Assembly (NCBI RefSeq): GCF_029227915.1
Contig: NC_079881.1
Location: forward strand, 14,733,501-14,797,500
Direction of reading: 5' to 3'
Length of the DNA: 64,000 nucleotides
From: Hydractinia symbiolongicarpus
Taxonomy: Eukaryota; Cnidaria; Hydrozoa; Anthoathecata; Hydractiniidae
Below are positions 35,520-46,112 of this stretch, piece by piece. Under the pieces are notes generated by a model, which worked only from the letters and a program-made list of their open reading frames with translations, was not told the origin of the DNA and searched no databases. Each line of letters begins with the position of its first letter. Positions within the stretch are counted from its first letter, which is position 1. The position numbers and the translations under genes were made by a program.

Positions 35520-35700
35520 CGGCCAAATTACCGGCTTTAAAAGCCTGTGGAAGTAATTAGCAGCGTTCTTGCAGCCTGACGCACAAGAAAACGACTTAAT
35601 ATATCGTAGACAATTGAGATTAAAAGGAACAGCCGAATGGAACTTGTCAGAGTTAGTGGAATCACGTGATTTACGTGTAGACTCCATATTAGGCCGTAAA
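35520..35700 (+). repeat. Representative class 3 monomer (181 bp)
   Basis: Third unit of the tetramer. Diagnostic features are CCAAATTACCGGCTTTAAA, CTGTGGAAG followed by TTAGCAGCGTTCTTGCAG, TAATATATCGTAGACAATTG, CAGCCGAATGGAACTTG, TCAGAGTTAGTGG and the AATCACGTGATT palindrome. Here GAAGAAGTT is mutated to GAAGTAATT. When class 4 is absent, the next monomer is class 1 and the unit closes as a 545-bp trimer. Confidence 0.85.
35660..35671. other. AATCACGTGATT palindrome in class 3
   Basis: Same palindrome, 181 bp downstream of the class 2 copy. In class 4 the position reads AATCACTTTATT and in class 1 AACTCCCTGACT. The palindrome is therefore present in two of four monomers, in adjacent pairs. 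Confidence 0.75.
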
Positions 35701-35882
35701 AAGCCATATTACAGGCTTTAAAGGACTGTGCACGTAGTTAGCAGCGTTCATAGAGCCTGGCGCACAGGAAAACGACTTAGTATATCGTAGTCCATTGAGA
35801 TTGAAAGGAATAGACCGATGGCAACTTCTCTGGGCTCGTGGAATCACTTTATTTACGTTTAGACTCCATGTTAGGCCGTAAA
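35701..35882 (+). repeat. Representative class 4 monomer (182 bp)
   Basis: Fourth unit of the tetramer (35156 to 35883 is 727 bp). Diagnostic features are AAGGACTGTGCACGTAG, TTCATAGAGCCTGGCGCAC, AGGAAAACGACTTAGTATA and a tail CACTTTATTTACGTTTAGAC in which the CACGTG palindrome is lost. Two subtypes exist: GAATAGACCGATGGCAACTT (here) and GAACTGACCAATGGGAA. The minus strand of this class holds a fortuitous 66-codon open frame that recurs dozens of times. It marks class 4 positions and is not a gene. Confidence 0.85.
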
Positions 35883-36791
35883 AGGCCATATTACAGGCTT
35901 TAAAGGCCTGTGCACGTAGTTAGCATGGTTCTCAGATCCTGGCGCTCAAGAAAACGACTTAAGACATCGTAATCCATTGAGATTGAAAGGAATAGGCCAA
36001 CGGCCTCCTATCTGTGCTCGTGGAACTCCCTGACTTAAGTGTAGTCTCCTCATTAGGCCATAAGAGGCCGTATTACACGGTTTAAAGGTCTGTCCACGTA
36101 ATTAGGGACGTTCTCAGAACCTGGCACTCAAGAAATCGGCTTATTATATCGTAGTCCATTGAGATTAAAAAGAACAGACTGATCCCCACTTGTCTGGGCT
36201 CGTGGAATCACGTGATTTACGTGTAGATTCCATATTAGGCCGTAAAAGGCCAAATTACCGGCTTTAAAGGCCTGTGGAAGAAGTTAGCAGCGTTCTTGCA
36301 GCCTGACGCTCAAGAAAACGACTTAATACATCGTAGACAATTGAGATTAAAAGGAACAGCCGAATGGAACTTGTCGGAGTTCGTAGAATCACGTGATTTA
36401 CGTGTAGATTCCATATTATGCCGTAAAAGGCCATATTACAAGCTTTAAAGGACTGTGCACGTAGTTAGCAGCGTTCATAGAGCCTGGCGCACAGGAAAAC
36501 GACTTAGTATATCGTAGTCCATTGAGATTAAAAGGAACTGACCAATGGGAAATTGTCTGTGCTTGTGGAATCACTTTATTTACGTTTAGACTCCATGTTA
36601 GGCCGTAAAAGGTCATATTACAGGCTTTAAAGGCCTGTGCACGTAGTTAGCAGCGTTCTCAGATCCTGGCGCTCGAGAAAACGACTTAAGACATCGTAGT
36701 GCATTGAGATTGAAAGGAATAGGCCAACGGCCTCCTATCTGTGCTCGTGGAACTCCCTGACTTAAGTGTAGTCTCCTCATTAGGCCATAAG

Positions 36792-37036
36792 AGGCCGTAT
36801 TACACGGTTTAAAGGTCTGTCCACGTAATTAGGAACGTTCTCAGAGCCTGGCACTCAAGAAAACGGCTTATTATATCGTAGTCCATTGAGATTAAAAAGA
36901 ACCTCAGATCCTGGCGCTCAAGAAAACGACTTAAGACATCGTAGTCCATTGAGATTGAAAGGAATAGGCCAACGGCCTCCTATCTGTGCTCGTGGAACTC
37001 CCTGACTTAAGTGTAGTCTCCTCATTAGGCCATAAG
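36792..37036 (+). repeat. Fused class 2/class 1 monomer (245 bp)
   Basis: A class 2 monomer ends at AAAAAGAAC and continues as CTCAGATCCTGGCGC of class 1. About 119 bp are missing from a 2+1 pair, or about 300 bp if a class 3 monomer was lost too. It is fixed at the same place in all three 2244-bp copies (next at 39036 and 41280) and seen nowhere else. Confidence 0.9.
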
Positions 37037-37643
37037 AGGCCGTATTACACGGTTTAAAGGTCTGTCCACGTAATTAGGAACGTTCTCAGAGCCTGGCACT
37101 CAAGAAAACGGCTTATTATATCGTAGTCCATTGAGATTAAAAAGAACAGACTGATCCCCACTTGTCTGGGCTCGTGGAATCACGTGATTTACGTGTAAAT
37201 TCCATATTAGGCCGTAAAAGGCCAAATTACCGGCTTTAAAGGCCTGTGGAAGAAGTTAGCAGCGTTCTTGCAGCCTGACGCTCAAGAAAACGACTTAATA
37301 TATCGTAGACAATTGAGATTAAAAGGAACAGCCGAATGGAACTTGTCAGAGTTAGTGGAATCACGTGATTTACGTGTAGACTCCATATTAGGCCGTAAAA
37401 AGCCATATTACAGGCTTTAAAGACCTGTGAACGTAGTTAGCAGTGTTCTCAGATCCTGGCGCTCAAGAAAACGACTTAAGACATCGTAGTCCATTGAGAT
37501 TGAAAGGAATAGGCCAACGGCCTCCTATCTGTGCTCGTGGAACTCCCTGACTTAAGTGTAGTCTCCTCATTAGGCCATAAGAGGCCGTATTACACCGTTT
37601 AAAGGTCTGTCCACGTAATTAGGAACGTTCTCAGAGCCTGGCA

Positions 37644-39887
37644 CTCAAGAAAACGGCTTATTATATCGTAGTCCATTGAGATTAAAAAGAACAGACTGAT
37701 CCCCACTTGTCTTGGCTCGTGGAATCACGTGATTTACGTGTAGATTCCATATTAGGCCGTAAACGGCCAAATTACCGGCTTTAAAAGCCTGTGGAAGAAG
37801 TTAGCAGCGTTCTTGCAGCCTGACGCACAAGAAAACGACTTAATATATCGTAGACAATTGAGATTAAAAGGAACAGCCGAATGGAACTTGTCAGAGTTAG
37901 TGGAATCACGTGATTTACGTGTAGACTCCATATTAGGCCGTAAAAAGCCATATTACAGGCTTTAAAGGACTGTGCACGTAGTTAGCAGCGTTCATAGAGC
38001 CTGGCGCACAGGAAAACGACTTAGTATATCGTAGTCCATTGAGATTGAAAGGAATAGACCGATGGCAACTTCTCTGGGCTCGTGGAATCACTTTATTTAC
38101 GTTTAGACTCCATGTTAGGCCGTAAAAGGCCATATTACAGGCTTTAAAGGCCTGTGCACGTAGTTAGCATGGTTCTCAGATCCTGGCGCTCAAGAAAACG
38201 ACTTAAGACATCGTAATCCATTGAGATTGAAAGGAATAGGCCAACGGCCTCCTATCTGTGCTTGTGGAACTCCCTGACTTAAGTGTAGTCTCCTCATTAG
38301 GCCATAAGAGGCCGTATTACACGGTTTAAAGGTCTGTCCACGTAATTAGGGACGTTCTCAGAACCTGGCACTCAAGAAATCGGCTTATTATATCGTAGTC
38401 CATTGAGATTAAAAAGAACAGACTGATCCCCACTTGTCTGGGCTCGTGGAATCACGTGATTTACGTGTAGATTCCATATTAGGCCGTAAAAGGCCAAATT
38501 ACCGGCTTTAAAGGCCTGTGGAAGAAGTTAGCAGCGTTCTTGCAGCCTGACGCTCAAGAAAACGACTTAATACATCGTAGACAATTGAGATTAAAAGGAA
38601 CAGCCGAATGGAACTTGTCGGAGTTCGTAGAATCACGTGATTTACGTGTAGATTCCATATTATGCCGTAAAAGGCCATATTACAAGCTTTAAAGGACTGT
38701 GCACGTAGTTAGCAGCGTTCATAGAGCCTGGCGCACAGGAAAACGACTTAGTATATCGTAGTCCATTGAGATTAAAAGGAACTGACCAATGGGAAATTGT
38801 CTGTGCTTGTGGAATCACTTTATTTACGTTTAGACTCCATGTTAGGCCGTAAAAGGTCATATTACAGGCTTTAAAGGCCTGTGCACGTAGTTAGCAGCGT
38901 TCTCAGATCCTGGCGCTCGAGAAAACGACTTAAGACATCGTAGTGCATTGAGATTGAAAGGAATAGGCCAACGGCCTCCTATCTGTGCTCGTGGAACTCC
39001 CTGACTTAAGTGTAGTCTCCTCATTAGGCCATAAGAGGCCGTATTACACGGTTTAAAGGTCTGTCCACGTAATTAGGAACGTTCTCAGAGCCTGGCACTC
39101 AAGAAAACGGCTTATTATATCGTAGTCCATTGAGATTAAAAAGAACCTCAGATCCTGGCGCTCAAGAAAACGACTTAAGACATCGTAGTCCATTGAGATT
39201 GAAAGGAATAGGCCAACGGCCTCCTATCTGTGCTCGTGGAACTCCCTGACTTAAGTGTAGTCTCCTCATTAGGCCATAAGAGGCCGTATTACACGGTTTA
39301 AAGGTCTGTCCACGTAATTAGGAACGTTCTCAGAGCCTGGCACTCAAGAAAACGGCTTATTATATCGTAGTCCATTGAGATTAAAAAGAACAGACTGATC
39401 CCCACTTGTCTGGGCTCGTGGAATCACGTGATTTACGTGTAAATTCCATATTAGGCCGTAAAAGGCCAAATTACCGGCTTTAAAGGCCTGTGGAAGAAGT
39501 TAGCAGCGTTCTTGCAGCCTGACGCTCAAGAAAACGACTTAATATATCGTAGACAATTGAGATTAAAAGGAACAGCCGAATGGAACTTGTCAGAGTTAGT
39601 GGAATCACGTGATTTACGTGTAGACTCCATATTAGGCCGTAAAAAGCCATATTACAGGCTTTAAAGACCTGTGAACGTAGTTAGCAGTGTTCTCAGATCC
39701 TGGCGCTCAAGAAAACGACTTAAGACATCGTAGTCCATTGAGATTGAAAGGAATAGGCCAACGGCCTCCTATCTGTGCTCGTGGAACTCCCTGACTTAAG
39801 TGTAGTCTCCTCATTAGGCCATAAGAGGCCGTATTACACCGTTTAAAGGTCTGTCCACGTAATTAGGAACGTTCTCAGAGCCTGGCA
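37644..39887 (+). repeat. 2244-bp HOR, copy 2 of 3
   Basis: Shares CTTGTCTTGG, GTAATCCATTGAG, AGGGACGTTCTCAGAACC, GAAATCGGC and GTGTAAATTCC with its partners. Copies 2 and 3 share GTGCTTGTGGAAC (near 38262 and 40506), absent from copy 1. The most recent duplication is therefore between copies 2 and 3. Confidence 0.9.
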
Positions 39888-42131
39888 CTCAAGAAAACGG
39901 CTTATTATATCGTAGTCCATTGAGATTAAAAAGAACAGACTGATCCCCACTTGTCTTGGCTCGTGGAATCACGTGATTTACGTGTAGATTCCATATTAGG
40001 CCGTAAACGGCCAAATTACCGGCTTTAAAAGCCTGTGGAAGAAGTTAGCAGCGTTCTTGCAGCCTGACGCACAAGAAAACGACTTAATATATCGTAGACA
40101 ATTGAGATTAAAAGGAACAGCCGAATGGAACTTGTCAGAGTTAGTGGAATCACGTGATTTACGTGTAGACTCCATATTAGGCCGTAAAAAGCCATATTAC
40201 AGGCTTTAAAGGACTGTGCACGTAGTTAGCAGCGTTCATAGAGCCTGGCGCACAGGAAAACGACTTAGTATATCGTAGTCCATTGAGATTGAAAGGAATA
40301 GACCGATGGCAACTTCTCTGGGCTCGTGGAATCACTTTATTTACGTTTAGACTCCATGTTAGGCCGTAAAAGGCCATATTACAGGCTTTAAAGGCCTGTG
40401 CACGTAGTTAGCATGGTTCTCAGATCCTGGCGCTCAAGAAAACGACTTAAGACATCGTAATCCATTGAGATTGAAAGGAATAGGCCAACGGCCTCCTATC
40501 TGTGCTTGTGGAACTCCCTGACTTAAGTGTAGTCTCCTCATTAGGCCATAAGAGGCCGTATTACACGGTTTAAAGGTCTGTCCACGTAATTAGGGACGTT
40601 CTCAGAACCTGGCACTCAAGAAATCGGCTTATTATATCGTAGTCCATTGAGATTAAAAAGAACAGACTGATCCCCACTTGTCTGGGCTCGTGGAATCACG
40701 TGATTTACGTGTAGATTCCATATTAGGCCGTAAAAGGCCAAATTACCGGCTTTAAAGGCCTGTGGAAGAAGTTAGCAGCGTTCTTGCAGCCTGACGCTCA
40801 AGAAAACGACTTAATACATCGTAGACAATTGAGATTAAAAGGAACAGCCGAATGGAACTTGTCGGAGTTCGTAGAATCACGTGATTTACGTGTAGATTCC
40901 ATATTATGCCGTAAAAGGCCATATTACAAGCTTTAAAGGACTGTGCACGTAGTTAGCAGCGTTCATAGAGCCTGGCGCACAGGAAAACGACTTAGTATAT
41001 CGTAGTCCATTGAGATTAAAAGGAACTGACCAATGGGAAATTGTCTGTGCTCGTGGAATCACTTTATTTACGTTTAGACTCCATGTTAGGCCGTAAAAGG
41101 TCATATTACAGGCTTTAAAGGCCTGTGCACGTAGTTAGCAGCGTTCTCAGATCCTGGCGCTCGAGAAAACGACTTAAGACATCGTAGTGCATTGAGATTG
41201 AAAGGAATAGGCCAACGGCCTCCTATCTGTGCTCGTGGAACTCCCTGACTTAAGTGTAGTCTCCTCATTAGGCCATAAGAGGCCGTATTACACGGTTTAA
41301 AGGTCTGTCCACGTAATTAGGAACGTTCTCAGAGCCTGGCACTCAAGAAAACGGCTTATTATATCGTAGTCCATTGAGATTAAAAAGAACCTCAGATCCT
41401 GGCGCTCAAGAAAACGACTTAAGACATCGTAGTCCATTGAGATTGAAAGGAATAGGCCAACGGCCTCCTATCTGTGCTCGTGGAACTCCCTGACTTAAGT
41501 GTAGTCTCCTCATTAGGCCATAAGAGGCCGTATTACACGGTTTAAAGGTCTGTCCACGTAATTAGGAACGTTCTCAGAGCCTGGCACTCAAGAAAACGGC
41601 TTATTATATCGTAGTCCATTGAGATTAAAAAGAACAGACTGATCCCCACTTGTCTGGGCTCGTGGAATCACGTGATTTACGTGTAAATTCCATATTAGGC
41701 CGTAAAAGGCCAAATTACCGGCTTTAAAGGCCTGTGGAAGAAGTTAGCAGCGTTCTTGCAGCCTGACGCTCAAGAAAACGACTTAATATATCGTAGACAA
41801 TTGAGATTAAAAGGAACAGCCGAATGGAACTTGTCAGAGTTAGTGGAATCACGTGATTTACGTGTAGACTCCATATTAGGCCGTAAAAAGCCATATTACA
41901 GGCTTTAAAGACCTGTGAACGTAGTTAGCAGTGTTCTCAGATCCTGGCGCTCAAGAAAACGACTTAAGACATCGTAGTCCATTGAGATTGAAAGGAATAG
42001 GCCAACGGCCTCCTATCTGTGCTCGTGGAACTCCCTGACTTAAGTGTAGTCTCCTCATTAGGCCATAAGAGGCCGTATTACACCGTTTAAAGGTCTGTCC
42101 ACGTAATTAGGAACGTTCTCAGAGCCTGGCA
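39888..42131 (+). repeat. 2244-bp HOR, copy 3 of 3
   Basis: Follows copy 2 to about 42.13 kb, where ATATCGTAGTCC gives way to ATATCGAAGTCC. That last variant also occurs at 27.12 kb, linking the right flank to the 27-kb block. Confidence 0.9.
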
Positions 42132-43619
42132 CTCAAGAAAACGGCTTATTATATCGAAGTCCATTGAGATTAAAAAGAACAGACTGATCCCCACTTGTCT
42201 GGGCTCGTGGAATCACGTGATTTACGTGTAGATTCCATATTAGGCCGTAAAAGGCCAAATTACCGGTTTTAAAGGTCTGTGGAAGAAGTTAGCAGCGTTC
42301 TTGCAGTCTGACGCTCAAGAAAACGACTTAATATATCGTAGACAATTGAGATTAAAAGGAACTGACCAATGGGAACTTGTCTGTGCTCGTGGAATCACTT
42401 TATTTACGTTTAGACTCTATATTAGGCCGTAAAAGGCCATATTACAGGCTTTAAAGGCCTGTGCACGTAGTTAGCAGCGTTCTTAGAGTCTGACGTTCAA
42501 TAAACAAGTTATTACATCGTAGTTCATTGAAGTTGAAAGGAATAGGCCGATGACCTCCTGTCTGTGCTCGTGGAACTCCCTGACTTAAGTGTAGTCTCCT
42601 TATTAGGCCATAAGAGGCCGTATTACACGGTTTAAAGGTCTGTCCACGTAATTAGGAACGTTCTCGGAGCCTGGCGCTCAAGAAAACGGCTTATTATATA
42701 CTAGTCAATGAGATTAAAAAGAACAGACTGATCCCCACTTGTCTGGGCTCGTGGAATCACGTGATTTACGTGTAGACTCCAAATTAGGCCGTAAAAGGCC
42801 AAATTACCGGCTTTAAAGGCCTGTGGAAGAAGTTAACAGCGTTCTTGCAGTCTGACGCTCAAGAAAACGACTTAATATATCGTAGACAATTGAGATTAAA
42901 AGGAACAGCCGAATGGAACTTGTCAGAGTTAGTGGAATCACGTGATTTACGTGTAGACTCCATATTAGGCCGTAAAAAGCCATATTACAGGCTTTAAAGA
43001 CCTGTGAACGTAGTTAGCAGTGTTCTCAGATCCTGGCGCTCAAGAAAACGACTTAAGACATCGTAGTCCATTGAGATTGAAAGGAATAGGCCAACGGCCT
43101 CCTATCTGTGCTCGTGGAACTCCCTGACTTAAGTGTAGTCTCCTCATTAGGCCATAAGAGGCCGTATTACACCGTTTAAAGGTCTGTCCACGTAATTAGG
43201 AACGTTCTCAAAGCCTGGCACTCAAGAAAACGGCTTATTATATCGTAGTCCATTGAGATTAAAAAGAACAGACTGATCCCCACTTGTCTGGGCTCGTGGA
43301 ATCACGTGATTTACGTGTAGATTCCATATTAGGCCGTAAAAGGCCAAATTACCGGCTTTAAAGGCCTGTGGAAGAAGTTAGCAGCGTTCTTGCAGCCTGA
43401 CGCTCAAGAAAACGACTTAATATATCGTAGACAATTGAGATTAAAAGGAACAGCCGAATGGAACTTGTCAGAGTTAGTGGAATCACGTGATTTACGTGTA
43501 GACTCCATATTAGGCCGTAAAAAGCCATATTACAGGCTTTAAAGACCTGTGAACGTAGTTAGCAGTGTTCTCAGATCCTGGCGCTCAAGAAAACGACTTA
43601 AGACATAGTAGTCCATTGA
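42132..43619 (+). repeat. Satellite mosaic between HOR arrays
   Basis: Begins like the 27.1-27.7 kb block (AATAAACAAG monomer, TACTAGTCAATGAG at 42699) and then switches near 42.79 kb to sequence shared with 30.67-31.56 kb. The switch falls at CCGTAAAAGGCCAAATTAC, which is common to both donors. No non-satellite sequence is seen. Confidence 0.7.
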
Positions 43620-46112
43620 GATTAAAAGGAACAGCCGAATGGAACTTGTCAGAGTTAGTGGAATCACGTGATTTACGTGTAGACTCCATATTAGGCCGTA
43701 AAAAGCCATATTACAGGCTTTAAAGGACTGTGCACGTAGTTAGCAGCGTTCATAGAGCCTGGCGCACAGGAAAACGACTTAGTATATCGTAGTCCATTGA
43801 GATTGAAAGGAATAGACCGATGGCAACTTCTCTGGGCTCGTGGAATCACTTTATTTACGTTTAGACTCCATGTTAGGCCGTAAAAAGCCATATTACAGGC
43901 TTTAAAGGCCTGTGCACGTAGTTAGCATGGTTCTCAGATCCTGGCGCTCAAGAAAACGACTTAAGACATCGTAGTCCATTAAGATTGAAAGGAATAGGCC
44001 AACGGCCTCCTATCTGTGCTCGTGGAACTCCCTGACTTAAGTGTAGTCTCCTCATTAGGCCATAAGAGGCCGTATTACACGGTTTAAAGGTCTGTCCACG
44101 TAATTAGGAACGTTCTCAGAGCCTGGCACTCAAGAAAACGGCTTATTATATCGTAGTCCATTGAGATTAAAAAGAACAGACTGATCCCCACTTGTCTGGG
44201 CTCGTGGAATCACGTGATTTACGTGTAGATTCCATATTATGCCGTAAAAGGCCATATTACAAGCTTTAAAGGACTGTGCACGTAGTTCGCAGCGTCCATA
44301 GTGCCTGGCGCACAGGAAAACGACTTAGTATATCGTAGTCCATTGAGATTAAAAGGAACTGACCAATGGGAACTTGTCTGTGCTCGTGGAATCACTTTAT
44401 TTACGTTTAGACTCCATGTTAGGCCGTAAAAGGCCATATTACAGGCTTTAAAGGCCTGTGCACGTAGTTAGCAGCGTTCTTAGAGTCTGACGTTCAATAA
44501 ACAAGTTATTACATCGTAGTTCATTGAAGTTGAAAGGAATAGGCCAACGGCCTCCTATCTGTGCTCGTGGAACTCCCTGACTTAAGTGTAGTCTCCTCAT
44601 TAGGCCATAAGAGGCCGTATTACACGGTTGAAAGGTCTGTCCACGTAATTTGGAACGTTCTCAGAGCCTGACGCTCAAGAAAACGACTTAATATATCGTA
44701 GACAATTGAGATTAAAAGGAACAGCCGAATGGAACTTGTCAGAGTTAGTGGAATCACGTGATTTACGTGTAGACTCCATATTAGGCCGTAAAAGGCCAAA
44801 TTACCGGCTTTAAAGACCTGTGAACGTAGTTAGCAGTGTTCTCAGATCCTGGCGCTCAAGAAAACGACTTAATATATCGTAGTCCATTGAGATTAAAAGG
44901 AACAGCCGAATGGAACTTGTCAGAGTTAGTGGAATCACGTGATTTAGGTGTAGACTCCATATTAGGCCGTAAAAAGCCATATTACAGGCTTTAAAGGACT
45001 GTGCACGTAGTTAGCAGCGTTCATAGAGCCTGGCGCACAGGAAAACGACTTAGTATATCGTAGTCCATTGAGATTAAAAGGAATAGACCGATGGCAACTT
45101 CTCTGGGCTCGTGGAATCACTTTATTTACGTTTAGACTCCATGTTAGGCCGTAAAAGGCCATATTACAGGCTTTAAAGGCCTGTGCACGTAGTTAGCATG
45201 GTTCTCAGAAAGGAATAGGCCAACGGCCTCCTATCTGTGCTCGTGGAACTCCCTGACTTAAGTGTAGTCTCCTCATTAGGCCATAAGAGGCCGTATTACA
45301 CGGTTTAAAGGTCTGTCCACGTAATTAGGAACGTTCTCAGAGCCTGGCACTCAAGAAAACGGCTTATTATATCGTAGTCCATTGAGATTAAAAAGAACAG
45401 ACTGATCCCCACTTGTCTGGGCTCGTGGAATCACGTGATTTACGTGTAGATTCCATATTATGCCGTAAAAGGCCATATTACAAGCTTTAAAGGACTGTGC
45501 ACGTAGTTCGCAGCGTTCATAGTGCCTGGCGCACAGGAAAACGACTTAATATATCGTAGTCCATTGAGATTAAAAGGAACTGACCAATGGGAACTTGTCT
45601 GTGCTCGTGGAATCACTTTATTTACGTTTAGACTCCATGTTAGGCCGTAAAAGGCCATATTACAGGCTTTAAAGGCCTGTGCACGTAGTTAGCAGCGTTC
45701 TTAGAGTCTGACGTTCAATAAACAAGTTATTACATCGTAGTTCATTGAAGTTGAAAGGAATAGGCCGATGACCTCCTGTCTGTGCTCGTGGAACTCCCTG
45801 ACTTAAGTGTAGTCTCCTCATTAGGCCATAAGAGGCCGTATTACACGGTTTAAAGGTCTGTCCACGTAATTAGGAACGTTCTCAGAGCCTGGCACTCAAG
45901 AAAACGGCTTATTATATCGTAGTCCATTGAGATTAAAAAGAACAGACTGATCCTCACTTGTCTGGGCTCGTGGAATCACGTGATTTACGTGTAGATTCCA
46001 TATTAGGCCGTAAAAGGCCAAATTACCGGCTTTAAAGGCCTGTGCAAGAAGTTAGCAGCGTTCTTGCAGTCTGACGCTCAAGAAAACGACTTAATATATC
46101 GTAGACAATTGA
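43620..46112 (+). repeat. 2493-bp HOR, copy 1
   Basis: Class 4 monomers at 44237, 44962 and 45458 recur at 46730, 47455 and 47951 (+2493). The unit has a tetramer-like spacing of 725 bp, a 496-bp trimer shortened by the 50-bp deletion, and a 1272-bp heptamer. Private changes include AGCGTCCATAGTGCC near 44291. Confidence 0.85.

Larger units (their letters stand above)
35400..37643 (+). repeat. 2244-bp HOR, copy 1 of 3
   Basis: Landmarks recur at exactly 2244 bp: class 4 positions 35689/37933/40177 and 36416/38660/40904, and the AAGAACCTCAG joint at 36897/39141/41385. The unit equals 12.35 monomers because it holds one fused 245-bp monomer pair. Copy 1 has a private GAAGTAATTAGC near 35552. 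Confidence 0.9.

Noticed and set aside
36897-36907. Possible assembly misjoin at AAGAACCTCAG.
   Set aside because: The same joint recurs in all three 2244-bp copies with consistent flanks, so a one-off misjoin is unlikely. Only a repeat-expansion artefact of the assembler would remain, and read-level inspection would settle that.
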